From NCBI GenBank assembly GCA_044238435.1, contig JBIIDH010000033.1:1-33586 (forward strand): a stretch of 33,586 nt of DNA. Direction: 5' to 3'. This document shows positions 14,165 to 22,140 of the stretch, piece after piece (the first letter of the stretch is position 1; every line of letters begins with the position of its first letter). The notes under the pieces are model-generated. The model saw only the letters and a program-made list of their open reading frames with translations. It was not told the origin of the DNA and did no database searches. The position numbers and the translations under genes were made by a program. The stretch comes from VFMC01 sp044238435 (lineage in GTDB: Bacteria; Actinomycetota; Acidimicrobiia; Acidimicrobiales; Ilumatobacteraceae).

Positions 14165-14889
14165 CCGTGCGCTGCGAGGTGGTCGGTGGGGTCGCCACCA
14201 TCACGCTCGACTCGCCGGCGAACCGCAACGCACTGTCGCGCGAACTCCTCACCGACCTACACATCGCGCTCGACCGGTCCGAGCAGCCCGATGTGCGGGT
14301 GATCGTGCTGGCCCACACCCCGCCGGTGTTCTGCGCCGGCGCCGACCTGAAGCAGCGCAGCGAAGGACCCACCGACTCGACCCCGATGGTGCGGGCGATG
14401 CAACGCCTCAGCGACGCAGTGCAGCCCACCATCGCCGCGGTGCAGGGCCCCGTGCGCGCCGGCGGCATCGGCCTGATGGCGTCGTGCGACCTGGTGGTGG
14501 TGCAGTCCGACGTCACGTTCGCCTTCACCGAGGTGCGCATCGGCGTCGCCCCGGCCATCATCAGCGTGCCGATCCTGGCCCGGGTGCCGTGGACGAAGCT
14601 GGCGGCGCCGTTCCTCACCGGAGAAACCTTCGGCGCCGCAGCAGCGCTCGAGATGGGCCTCGTCACCCACGTGGCCGACGATGTACCGGCGGCGGTGTCG
14701 GCCCTGGTGGCCGGGGTTCTGGCGGGCGCACCGGGGGCCGTCGCCGCCACCAAGCGTCTCCTGCGCGCCACCCATTCGTGGGCCGAGATGCAGGCGCTGA
14801 GCGAAGCGCTGTTCGTAGGCAGCGAGGCCGCCGAGGGCATGGCCGCCTTCGCCGAACGCCGGCCACCGAACTGGACCCAAGGAGCGTGA
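14155..14889 (+). CDS. Enoyl-CoA hydratase/isomerase family protein (AtuE/LiuC-like by context)
   Basis: A 244-residue crotonase-fold protein. The oxyanion-hole motifs are FCAGADLKQ and PVRAGGIGLMASCD, followed by FAFTEVRIGVAPAI with one conserved catalytic Glu. The second catalytic Glu of classical hydratases (in GCELAMMCD of the mammalian enzyme) is replaced by Gly here, so it may be a hydratase with a single acid or an isomerase-like enzyme. Context suggests hydration of a glutaconyl-CoA-type carboxylase product: the next gene starts 1 nt after this stop and encodes the carboxylase beta subunit. Starts at 14155 (ATG) and 14161 (ATG) are both possible, differing by two residues; neither has a strong ribosome site. 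Confidence 0.88.
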   Translation: MSMTVRCEVVGGVATITLDSPANRNALSRELLTDLHIALDRSEQPDVRVIVLAHTPPVFCAGADLKQRSEGPTDSTPMVRAMQRLSDAVQPTIAAVQGPVRAGGIGLMASCDLVVVQSDVTFAFTEVRIGVAPAIISVPILARVPWTKLAAPFLTGETFGAAAALEMGLVTHVADDVPAAVSALVAGVLAGAPGAVAATKRLLRATHSWAEMQALSEALFVGSEAAEGMAAFAERRPPNWTQGA

Positions 14890-14890
14890 C

Positions 14891-16489
14891 ATGCCCGTCC
14901 TCGCCGACACCTTGAACACAGCTGCCGACGCCTACCGGGTGAACCGCGAGGCGATGCTCGCCCAACTGGCGCTGCACGATGCCGAACTGGCCAGGGCCAA
15001 CGCCGGCGGCGGCCCCGCGTATGTCGACCGCCACCGCAAGCGCGGCAAGTTGCTGGCCCGTGAACGCATCGAAGCCCTGCTCGACCACGGCAGCCCGTTC
15101 CTCGAACTCTCGCCGCTGGCGGCATGGGGCAGTTCGTTCCCCGTCGGCGCCGGCATCGTGTGCGGCATCGGCGTGGTGGAAGGCACCGAGTGCCTCATCA
15201 TCGCCAACGACCCGACGATGCGCGGCGGAGCCACCAACCCGTTCGGCATGCGCAAGAACTTGCGCGCCATGCAGATCGCCCGCGAGAACCGGTTGCCGAT
15301 GATCAACCTGGTCGAGTCGGGCGGGGCAGACCTGCCGACGCAGAGCGAGATCTTCATCCCCGGCGGGCAGAGCTTCCACGACATCACCGAGATGTCGGCG
15401 ATGGGCATTCCCACCGTGGCCGTGGTGTTCGGCAACTCCACGGCCGGCGGCGCCTACGTGCCGGGCATGAGCGACTACATCGTGATGATCAAGGAACGCT
15501 CGAAGGTGTTCCTCGGCGGGCCACCGCTGGTGAAGATGGCCACCGGCGAGGAGAGCGACGACGAGAGCCTGGGCGGCGCCGAGATGCACGCCCGGGTCAG
15601 CGGCCTGGCCGACTACTTCGCCGTCGACGAGCTCGACGGCATCCGCCTCGGCCGCCAGGTGGTGCGCCGTCTGAACCAGCGCAAGCGCGGCCCCGGCCCG
15701 CGTGGTGCCGGTCGGCCACCGAAGTACGACCCCGACGAACTGCTCGGCATCGCCTCGGCCGACCCGAAGGTGCCGTTCGACCCGCGCGATGTCATCGCCC
15801 GGGTGGTCGACGACAGCGACTTCGACGAGTTCAAACCCCTGTACGGCCCGTCGCTCGTCACCGGTTTCGCCGAGATCCACGGCTACCCGGTGGGCATCCT
15901 CGCCAACCACCGCGGCGTGCTGTTCAGCGAAGAGGCCGAGAAGGCGGCGCAGTTCATCCAGCTCGCCAACCAGATCGACACACCGCTCGTGTTCCTGCAG
16001 AACACCACCGGCTACATGGTGGGCAAGGAGTTCGAGCAGGGCGGCATCATCAAGGACGGGGCGAAGATGATCAACGCCGTCACCAACAGCACGGTGCCCC
16101 ACCTCACCATCCACATGGCAGCCAGCTACGGGGCGGGCAACTACGGCATGTGCGGTCGGGCGTTCGGGCCCCGCATGCTGTTCGCCTGGCCGAACGCGAA
16201 GACGGCGGTGATGGGGCCGCAGCAGTTGGCCGGGGTGATGAGCATCGTCGCCCGCCAGTCGGCCGCCTCGATGGGCCGCCCGTTCGACGACGAGGCCGAC
16301 GAGGCGATGCGCCGCCAGGTGGAGGAACAGATCGAGCGCGAGTCGCTGGCACTGTTCATGACCGGCAAGGTGTACGACGACGGCATCATCGACCCGCGCG
16401 ACACCCGCACCGTGCTGGGCATTTGCCTGTCGGTGATCGACAACCAACCGGTGCAGGGCACCCGCGGCTACGGCGTGTTCCGGATGTGA
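14891..16489 (+). CDS. Acyl-CoA carboxylase carboxyltransferase (beta) subunit, MCC/GCC-like
   Basis: Transfers CO2 from carboxybiotin to an acyl-CoA in a cytosolic alpha/beta complex. The 532-residue length and sequence fit the methylcrotonyl-/geranyl-CoA carboxylase group. Markers are RGKLLARERIEALLD, LVESGGADLPTQSEIF, NSTAGGAYVPGMSDY and the C-terminal carboxybiotin domain with FLQNTTGYMVGKEFEQGG and SYGAGNYGMCGRAF. That last motif is characteristic of the MCC/GCC type rather than propionyl-CoA carboxylase. A basic Gly/Pro loop at about residues 264-275 (RKRGPGPRGAGRPP) is a lineage-specific insertion as far as I can tell. The ATG is 1 nt after the hydratase stop, and the stop shares a base with the alpha start (TGATG). 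Whether it uses methylcrotonyl-, geranyl- or another acyl-CoA cannot be read from sequence alone. Confidence 0.94.
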   Translation: MPVLADTLNTAADAYRVNREAMLAQLALHDAELARANAGGGPAYVDRHRKRGKLLARERIEALLDHGSPFLELSPLAAWGSSFPVGAGIVCGIGVVEGTECLIIANDPTMRGGATNPFGMRKNLRAMQIARENRLPMINLVESGGADLPTQSEIFIPGGQSFHDITEMSAMGIPTVAVVFGNSTAGGAYVPGMSDYIVMIKERSKVFLGGPPLVKMATGEESDDESLGGAEMHARVSGLADYFAVDELDGIRLGRQVVRRLNQRKRGPGPRGAGRPPKYDPDELLGIASADPKVPFDPRDVIARVVDDSDFDEFKPLYGPSLVTGFAEIHGYPVGILANHRGVLFSEEAEKAAQFIQLANQIDTPLVFLQNTTGYMVGKEFEQGGIIKDGAKMINAVTNSTVPHLTIHMAASYGAGNYGMCGRAFGPRMLFAWPNAKTAVMGPQQLAGVMSIVARQSAASMGRPFDDEADEAMRRQVEEQIERESLALFMTGKVYDDGIIDPRDTRTVLGICLSVIDNQPVQGTRGYGVFRM

Positions 16490-18396
16490 TGACGATGACT
16501 CCTACACCGGTCACCCGCCTGCTCGTCGCCAACCGTGGCGAGATCGCCCGCCGCATCATCCGCACCTGTCGCCGTCTCGGCATCAGCACCGTCGCCGTGT
16601 ACTCGCACGCCGATCGCTTCGCGCCGTACGTGCGCGAAGCCGACCTGGCGATGCCGCTGCCCGGCAACACAGCGGCCGAGACCTACCTGCGCGCCGACCT
16701 GCTGGTGCAGGCTGCCCTGGCCACCGGGTGCACCGCGGTGCATCCCGGCTACGGCTTCCTCAGCGAGAACGCCGGGTTCGCCCGCACCGTGCACGACGCC
16801 GGTCTGGTGTTCGTCGGCCCGCCCGCCGATGCCATCGAGGCAATGGGCTCGAAGATCGGCGCGAAGCAGATGATGCGCGCCGCTGGCGTTCCCGTGCTGC
16901 CCGACAACACCGTCGAGTCGCTGGCCGAGATCGGCCTGCCCGCTCTGGTGAAAGCGTCGGCAGGCGGTGGCGGCAGAGGCATGCGCCTGGTGCGCACCGC
17001 CGACGATCTCGACGACGCCATCGCCGCGGCGCAGCGCGAAGCGGCCTCGGCATTCGGCGACGGCACCGTGTTCGTCGAGCGGTATGTGGAAGGCGGCCGC
17101 CACGTCGAGATCCAGGTGTTCGCCGACCACCACGGCAACACCGTCGCCCTGTTCGAGCGCGACTGCACGGTGCAGCGCCGCCACCAGAAGATCGTCGAGG
17201 AAGCACCGTCACCCGCCGTCGGACCGCAACTGCGCGAGCGGATGAGCGCCGCTGCTGTTGCTGCCGCCGAAGCGGTGGGCTACGTGGGCGCCGGCACGGT
17301 GGAGTTCCTGCTCGACCGCGACGGCGGGTTCTTCTTCCTCGAGATGAACACCCGCCTGCAGGTGGAGCACCCGGTCACCGAGATGATCACCGGCCTCGAC
17401 TTGGTGGAGCTGCAACTCGCCGTGGCCGGCGGCGAGCCGCTGCCGCCCGCTGCGCTGACACCCACCATCACCGGGCACGCCGTCGAGGTGCGCCTGTGCG
17501 CCGAAGACCCGTACCACGGCTACCGCTCCAGCTCGGGCACGTTCACCCGCATCGAGTTCCCCATCATCGACGGCGTGCGCATCGACACGGGCGTCGACAC
17601 CGGCTCGACGATCAGCCCCTACTACGACTCGATGATCGCCAAGGTCATCGCCCACGCCCCCACCCGGGCCGGCGCCATCCAGAAGCTGCAGCGAGCACTG
17701 AGCACGGCGCACCTCATCGGTCCCGTCACCAACCGCACGCAGTTGCTCGATCTGCTGCCCCGCGTCGACACCGAGTGGCAGCAGTTGCACACCGGTTGGC
17801 TCGACGCCCAGGGCGCGCTCGAGGCACCGTCGGTGGAACCGGCCTTCGTGGCTGCCGCCGGACTCGCCGTGGTGCGGGCCGACGCTGCAGCTCGCCGCGT
17901 GCTGCCCCACCTGCCCATCGGCTGGCGCAGCAACCCGAGCGACCCGCAGTCGGTGCAGGTGGGCGACCACACGGTGCACTACCGCTTCGACCGCACGGGC
18001 GCCATCGCCCACCTCACCGTCGACGGCGAGCCCGTCGCAGAGCAATGGTTGTCCTCCATCGACTTCATCGAGACCGAGATCGTCGACGACACCGTGTTCG
18101 TCAGTCGCGGTCTGTACCGGTTCAGCATCCCGCCGCGCTTCCCGCTGCCCGACGAAGCCGGTCGCGCCGGCTCGCTGGTGGCGCCGATGCCCGGTTCGGT
18201 GCTGCGCCTGCTGGTCGCCGTGGGCGACAGCGTGGCCGCTGGCCAGCCGCTGCTGGCGATGGAGGCGATGAAGATGGAGCACCAGGTGGTGGCTCCGTCG
18301 GCCGGCACCGTCGCCGAGATCTTCGTGCAGGTGGGCCAACAGCTGGCTCACGGCCAACGTCTCGTGCAACTCGACACCGCCGGAAGCGACGAGTGA
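16489..18396 (+). CDS. Acyl-CoA carboxylase biotin carboxylase/carrier (alpha) subunit
   Basis: A 635-residue biotin-dependent subunit. The N-terminal biotin carboxylase domain has LLVANRGEIARRIIRTCR, HPGYGFLSENAGFA, the ATP-grasp Gly loop KASAGGGGRGMRLV, ERDCTVQRRHQKIVEEAPSP and FLEMNTRLQVEHPVTE. A middle region of about 120 residues precedes the C-terminal biotinyl domain, where MEAMKMEH carries the biotinylated Lys595. It pairs with the beta subunit just upstream, overlapping its stop by one base as TGATG. A second ATG two codons later is also possible. The 3' end again overlaps the next start as TGATG, so the subunits and AtuA are likely made in fixed proportion. Confidence 0.95.
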   Translation: MTMTPTPVTRLLVANRGEIARRIIRTCRRLGISTVAVYSHADRFAPYVREADLAMPLPGNTAAETYLRADLLVQAALATGCTAVHPGYGFLSENAGFARTVHDAGLVFVGPPADAIEAMGSKIGAKQMMRAAGVPVLPDNTVESLAEIGLPALVKASAGGGGRGMRLVRTADDLDDAIAAAQREAASAFGDGTVFVERYVEGGRHVEIQVFADHHGNTVALFERDCTVQRRHQKIVEEAPSPAVGPQLRERMSAAAVAAAEAVGYVGAGTVEFLLDRDGGFFFLEMNTRLQVEHPVTEMITGLDLVELQLAVAGGEPLPPAALTPTITGHAVEVRLCAEDPYHGYRSSSGTFTRIEFPIIDGVRIDTGVDTGSTISPYYDSMIAKVIAHAPTRAGAIQKLQRALSTAHLIGPVTNRTQLLDLLPRVDTEWQQLHTGWLDAQGALEAPSVEPAFVAAAGLAVVRADAAARRVLPHLPIGWRSNPSDPQSVQVGDHTVHYRFDRTGAIAHLTVDGEPVAEQWLSSIDFIETEIVDDTVFVSRGLYRFSIPPRFPLPDEAGRAGSLVAPMPGSVLRLLVAVGDSVAAGQPLLAMEAMKMEHQVVAPSAGTVAEIFVQVGQQLAHGQRLVQLDTAGSDE

Positions 18397-20135
18397 TGGT
18401 CCGCGGCACCCGCCCGGTACGCATCGCCAACTGCTCGGGCTTCTACGGCGACCGCATCTCGGCCGCCAAGGAGATGGTGGAGGGCGGCCCCATCGACGTG
18501 CTCACCGGCGACTGGCTGGCCGAGCTGACGATGCTCATCCTGCACAAGCAGCGCGCCCGCAACGCCGAGCTCGGCTACGCCGGCACGTTCCTCACCCAGA
18601 TGGAACAGGTGCTCGGCACCTGCCTCGAACGCGGCATCAAGGTGGTCACCAACGCCGGCGGCCTGAACCCGGCGGGCTGCGCCGAGCGGGTACGCCAGAT
18701 CGGCGAGCGGCTCGGCCTGACGGTGCGGGTGGCGCATGTGGAGGGCGACGACCTGCTGCCCCGCATCGACGGACTGCGGCCGCAGCTGAACCAGCTCGAC
18801 ACGGGTGCACCGCTCACCGGCCAGCCCGTCAGCGCCAACGCCTATCTGGGCGGCTGGGGCGTGGCCCGCGCGCTGCACGCCGGGGCCGACGTGGTGGTGT
18901 GCCCGCGCATCACCGACGCGGCACTGGTGGTGGGGCCCGCCGCGTGGTGGTGGGACTGGGCCGTCGACGACTGGGACCGACTCGCCGGCGCCGTGGTGGC
19001 CGGGCACGTCATCGAGTGCGGCGCCCAGGCCACCGGCGGCAACTACAGCTGGTTCGCCGACATCCCCGATCGTTCGCTCGCTCCGGGCTTTCCCATCGCC
19101 GAGGTCGATGCCGATGGCAGCTGCATCATCACCAAGCACGACGGCACCGGTGGCCTGGTGGATGTGGGCACCGTCACCGCGCAGTTGCTGTACGAGATCG
19201 GCGCGCCCCAGTACGCCAACCCCGATGTGGTCAGCCACTTCGACACCACCCAGGTCGACCAGCAGGCCCCCGACCGGGTGCGCATCAGCGGAACCCGCGG
19301 CACCCCCGGGCCAGCCACCACCAAGGTGTGCATCAACCTGGAGGGCGGCTTCCGCAACCGGGTCACGTTCGTGCTCACCGGTCTCGACCAACAGGCCAAG
19401 GCCGACTGGGCCGCCGAGGCGCTGTTCGCCCGCCTGGGCGGCCGCGAGCGGTTCGACACCGTGGAGGAACGCTTCATCGCCGCCGACCCGTCGGCCCCCG
19501 GCCAGGAGGCGAGCTCCGGGCGCCTGCACGTGCACGTGAAGAGCCGCGACGAACGCCTCGTCGGACGGGCGTTCTCGTCGGCCGCAGTGGAACTGGCGCT
19601 GGCCAACTATCCCGGCTTCTTCGTCTCGTCGCCCCCCACCGAGGCCCAGCCGTTCGGCGTGTACTGGCCCGCGCTCGTGAGCAACGACGAGGTCACCCAG
19701 GTGGTGGTGCACCACGACGGATCGCGCGAGACGTTGCCCACTGCCGCCACGACCGGCAGCCTCGGACCGCTCGGCCCGGCAGAGGTGCCCGACGTGGCGC
19801 CCGTCGGCCCGCAGCCCGGCGAAGCACTGGGGATTTGCTTCGCTGCCCGCTCGGGAGACAAGGGCGGCAACGCAAACGTGGGCATCTATGCCCGCGACGC
19901 TGCCGGCTACCGGTGGCTGTACGAACACCTCACCGTCGATGCGTTCCGGCGGCTCGTGCCCGAGAGCGCCGGGCTGGAGGTGCGCCGCCACGAACTGGCG
20001 AAGCTGCACGCCCTGAACTTCGTGATCGTCGGCTACCTCGGCGAGGGCGTGGCCTCGAGCACCGCGTTCGACCCCCAGGCGAAGGGCCTCGGCGAATACC
20101 TCCGCTCACGCATCTGGCAGACCAGGATCCCTTAG
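18396..20135 (+). CDS. atuA: Acyclic terpene utilisation AtuA-like protein (DUF1446)
   Basis: A 579-residue cytosolic protein of the AtuA/DUF1446 family, first noted in the Pseudomonas citronellol/geraniol (atu) cluster; its exact reaction is not established. The N-terminus VRIANCSGFYGDRISAAKEM with GDWLAELTM and VVTNAGGLNP is diagnostic of the main domain. A C-terminal domain starting near residue 480 contains CFAARSGDKGGNANVGI and ends LHALNFVIVGYLGEGVASS, the typical AtuA tail. Both domains are complete. It is the last gene of the hydratase-carboxylase operon and is coupled to the alpha subunit by a one-base overlap. Association with MCC/GCC-like subunits suggests a role in isoprenoid or branched acyl-CoA breakdown. 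Confidence 0.92.
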   Translation: MVRGTRPVRIANCSGFYGDRISAAKEMVEGGPIDVLTGDWLAELTMLILHKQRARNAELGYAGTFLTQMEQVLGTCLERGIKVVTNAGGLNPAGCAERVRQIGERLGLTVRVAHVEGDDLLPRIDGLRPQLNQLDTGAPLTGQPVSANAYLGGWGVARALHAGADVVVCPRITDAALVVGPAAWWWDWAVDDWDRLAGAVVAGHVIECGAQATGGNYSWFADIPDRSLAPGFPIAEVDADGSCIITKHDGTGGLVDVGTVTAQLLYEIGAPQYANPDVVSHFDTTQVDQQAPDRVRISGTRGTPGPATTKVCINLEGGFRNRVTFVLTGLDQQAKADWAAEALFARLGGRERFDTVEERFIAADPSAPGQEASSGRLHVHVKSRDERLVGRAFSSAAVELALANYPGFFVSSPPTEAQPFGVYWPALVSNDEVTQVVVHHDGSRETLPTAATTGSLGPLGPAEVPDVAPVGPQPGEALGICFAARSGDKGGNANVGIYARDAAGYRWLYEHLTVDAFRRLVPESAGLEVRRHELAKLHALNFVIVGYLGEGVASSTAFDPQAKGLGEYLRSRIWQTRIP

Positions 20136-20190
20136 TTCAGTTTCCGTCAAGACGCACTGGGTGCCCTTCATTACCGGTTGATGAGAGCGG

Positions 20191-20196
20191 TACTCT
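20191..20196 (+). promoter_or_regulatory. Possible -10 for the lipoprotein/secreted-protein pair
   Basis: TACTCT fits TANNNT, 44 nt upstream of the ATG at 20241, so this mRNA would have a real leader, in agreement with a G-rich ribosome site (AGGGGG) 5 nt before the ATG. No convincing -35 is seen. The rest of the 105-base gap after atuA holds nothing I recognise. Confidence 0.35.
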
Positions 20197-20240
20197 GCGC
20201 CAGGGACAACCGAATCGACGAGTCGCAACAGGGGGCTGCG

Positions 20241-21071
20241 ATGAGACGCACCAGCAGCATCGGCATTGCTGTCTACCTGGGACTGGGCGCAGCCCTGGCC
20301 GCCGGGGCCACCGCCTGTAGCGACGACGCCAACCGGGTGGCACCGGTGAGCCTCGACTCGACCGTGTCGCCACCCAGCGTCGTCGCCACCGACGCTGCGT
20401 CGACCACCGCAGCACCGGTCACCGTTGCCTCCACCGTCGACACGACGGCCGCCACGAGCACGAGCACGTCTGCGGCCGACACGAGCGCTGCTCCTGTCAG
20501 CACGCTCGGCGGCCTGACCGGGCCGATGTTCAGCGACACCCTCGGGGTGAAGGTCGACACCGCCCCCGGGGTGAACACCCGCGGCGACACCCGCCGCCTG
20601 CTCGACGAGGGCGTGTTCGTGCACATCGCCTGGGAACCCGACCCCACCGACGCCTCGGTGTTCACCGTCCAACCCGACGACATCCCCATCCTCGAGGCCT
20701 ACGCCATGGCCCAGGCCACCTACTACCGCGCCGCCCTCGGCCTCACCACCACCGACGACCCCGCCTTCGCCCGCTACATCGTCGGCGGCGGCGAGCGCTT
20801 CAGAAGCGCTCTCTCTGAGAGAGCCGATAGCGGCAAGATTCTTGCTATTGGCGCTGGGGTGACTCTCCGCCCCTACGTCCTTGGCGATCAACGAACTGAG
20901 GACTCGGCCGTGGTTCTCGACTGTTTGCTGGAGGACGAGCAGGAGTTACCCATCGGCGACAAAGCGACGCCATCTGAGCTTCAGACCTACAACCTCGTTG
21001 TCTCGATGATTCGCAAAGACGGCAACTGGATGGTGGAGAGGAGCGGCGAACAGGAGGGGGTATGCCTCTAG
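20241..21071 (+). CDS. Secreted lipoprotein, possibly NTF2-like domain
   Basis: A 276-residue predicted lipoprotein. MRRTSSIGIAVYLG, a hydrophobic core and ATAC give the lipidated Cys at residue 26. A Thr/Ser/Ala-rich linker runs to about residue 90. The C-terminal part has a helix with YAMAQATYYRAALG, then strand-like blocks VVLDCLLEDE and NLVVSMIRKDGNWMVE. This order resembles the small NTF2-like/SnoaL-like domains of other actinobacterial lipoproteins, but I cannot confirm that. Codon use changes abruptly near 20805: before it nearly every third position is G or C, after it codons such as AGA, TCT, ATT and CTT appear. The frame stays open across the change. The gene overlaps the next by 10 bases. 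Confidence 0.75.
   Translation: MRRTSSIGIAVYLGLGAALAAGATACSDDANRVAPVSLDSTVSPPSVVATDAASTTAAPVTVASTVDTTAATSTSTSAADTSAAPVSTLGGLTGPMFSDTLGVKVDTAPGVNTRGDTRRLLDEGVFVHIAWEPDPTDASVFTVQPDDIPILEAYAMAQATYYRAALGLTTTDDPAFARYIVGGGERFRSALSERADSGKILAIGAGVTLRPYVLGDQRTEDSAVVLDCLLEDEQELPIGDKATPSELQTYNLVVSMIRKDGNWMVERSGEQEGVCL
20808..20824. repeat. Perfect palindrome at a composition break
   Basis: GCTCTCTC (20808-20815) and GAGAGAGC (20817-20824) are exact inverted copies around one T, inside the lipoprotein gene. It lies at the point where GC content and codon use drop. It may be a recombination scar or a chance feature of the incoming sequence. Confidence 0.6.
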
Positions 21072-22105
21072 TGCGACGGAGAGCTTCGCTCTTCCTTGTA
21101 GCTCTCCCCATGCTCATCGTGCCTGGAGTTTTCGGAGACGACGATGATGCTCCGCCGCCGCCGGTGGAGTTGCGGGGGGCGCGGTCGGTGTCGATCCGCG
21201 ACACGAACGGGGGGTTGCAGCGGTTCACCACCATCCCCAGCGCCTCCCGCTTCATCCGCTACCGCAACGGCACGGTGTCGACGTGCAGCTTCACCGCCAG
21301 CAGCGACAACTTCCTGCTCTCCAACGGCCAGCGGGTGCCCCGCGGTACCCGCGTGACCAGCAACTACCTCTTCGTCGAAACGCTCGCCGTGCCGTTCGAC
21401 CTGCCCCCTGCGGAACTGCCGACCGACTCGCTCGGCCTGCCCAGCAAGGGCTCCATCGCCACCGCCAAACGCACCTTCAGCGTGTTCTGCGACCGCACCT
21501 ACTACGACGTCAACTTCATCACCGTCATCTCGGTGCCGTTCACCGACGCGCTGTACACACCGTTCGACATGCGTGACCACCTGTACCAGCAGTTGCAGTT
21601 GCAACGACCCGTGGTGTTCACCAACCCGATCGTCGACACCTTCGGTGGCCTGGTGACCCGCTACCCGTCGTGGCTCGCCATCGAGCCGAGCGCCTGGCGC
21701 ACCCAACAGTCGACCCCCGTCACCTACCGCGGCCTGGTGCTGCTGCTCGTCGCCCAGCCGAAGTCGCTCGACTTCATCGTCGAGTTCACCCCCGACCCCG
21801 ACAAGCCGTCGCCGCCGTTCCGCGGCATCGTCGGCTGTGTGCCGGCGGTAGCAGCCACTGGCGACGGGGCCGCACTGCCAGCACTTCCCGCGCTCCCCGA
21901 CCAGGCCGAACCCGGCCCTGGCGGGCCGTGCATCTGGACACCGCCCGGACCCGGCACCGTCAGCATCACGGCCCGCATCACCTTCGGCATCACGTTCTGG
22001 GCCAGCGGCTACACCCAGGCCGAACCCGACTACACGTGGATGTCGGAGCCGGCGACGTTCGTGACCGGCGACCTCACTGCGGTGAACACCGACCCCACCG
22101 GCTGA
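21062..22105 (+). CDS. Secreted protein of unknown function
   Basis: A 347-residue protein not matched to any family I know. MPLVRRRASLFLVALPMLIVPGVFG is a plausible cleavable signal peptide without a lipobox. An acidic and proline-rich stretch DDDDAPPPP follows. The rest is beta-rich with several Cys (STCSF, FSVFCDRTYY, GIVGCVPA, GPCIWTPP) that could form disulphides after export. The segment about 280-300 is Ala/Pro-rich and linker-like. The ATG overlaps the upstream lipoprotein by 10 bases, so the two are translated together and probably act together at the cell surface. Its first 30 codons still belong to the lower-GC patch that starts in the previous gene. It converges on the response regulator gene. 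Confidence 0.72.
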   Translation: MPLVRRRASLFLVALPMLIVPGVFGDDDDAPPPPVELRGARSVSIRDTNGGLQRFTTIPSASRFIRYRNGTVSTCSFTASSDNFLLSNGQRVPRGTRVTSNYLFVETLAVPFDLPPAELPTDSLGLPSKGSIATAKRTFSVFCDRTYYDVNFITVISVPFTDALYTPFDMRDHLYQQLQLQRPVVFTNPIVDTFGGLVTRYPSWLAIEPSAWRTQQSTPVTYRGLVLLLVAQPKSLDFIVEFTPDPDKPSPPFRGIVGCVPAVAATGDGAALPALPALPDQAEPGPGGPCIWTPPGPGTVSITARITFGITFWASGYTQAEPDYTWMSEPATFVTGDLTAVNTDPTG

Positions 22106-22124
22106 ACGGATCGCAGCGGACCGT

Positions 22125-22140
22125 CTGCTCAGCCGAGCAG
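22125..22140. terminator. Short hairpin between convergent genes
   Basis: CTGCTC and GAGCAG form a perfect 6-bp stem with loop AGCC. It covers the stop codon of the response regulator gene (22129-22131) and lies 20 nt after the stop of the secreted protein. Likely a compact bidirectional terminator. Confidence 0.4.

Noticed and set aside
12405..14915. 836-codon plus-strand frame running across the IclR, amidotransferase and hydratase genes
   Set aside because: It crosses three well-supported genes in other frames and reads as Arg/His/Pro-rich sequence, typical of a wrong frame.
13263..15125. 620-codon minus-strand frame taken as one large amidotransferase
   Set aside because: Only the last 233 residues resemble the family; the upstream part lies opposite the hydratase and beta subunit genes and is shadow sequence. 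The start at 13964 has a good ribosome site.
14663..16447. Long open frame (594 codons) on the minus strand opposite the carboxylase beta gene
   Set aside because: Its translation is His/Val/Leu/Ala-rich low-information sequence typical of the antisense of GC-rich genes, with no family motif; the plus strand encodes a clear carboxylase.
18348..20009. Long open frame (553 codons) on the minus strand opposite atuA
   Set aside because: Antisense shadow of a GC-rich gene; no motif, ribosome site or promoter, and the sense strand has full AtuA similarity.
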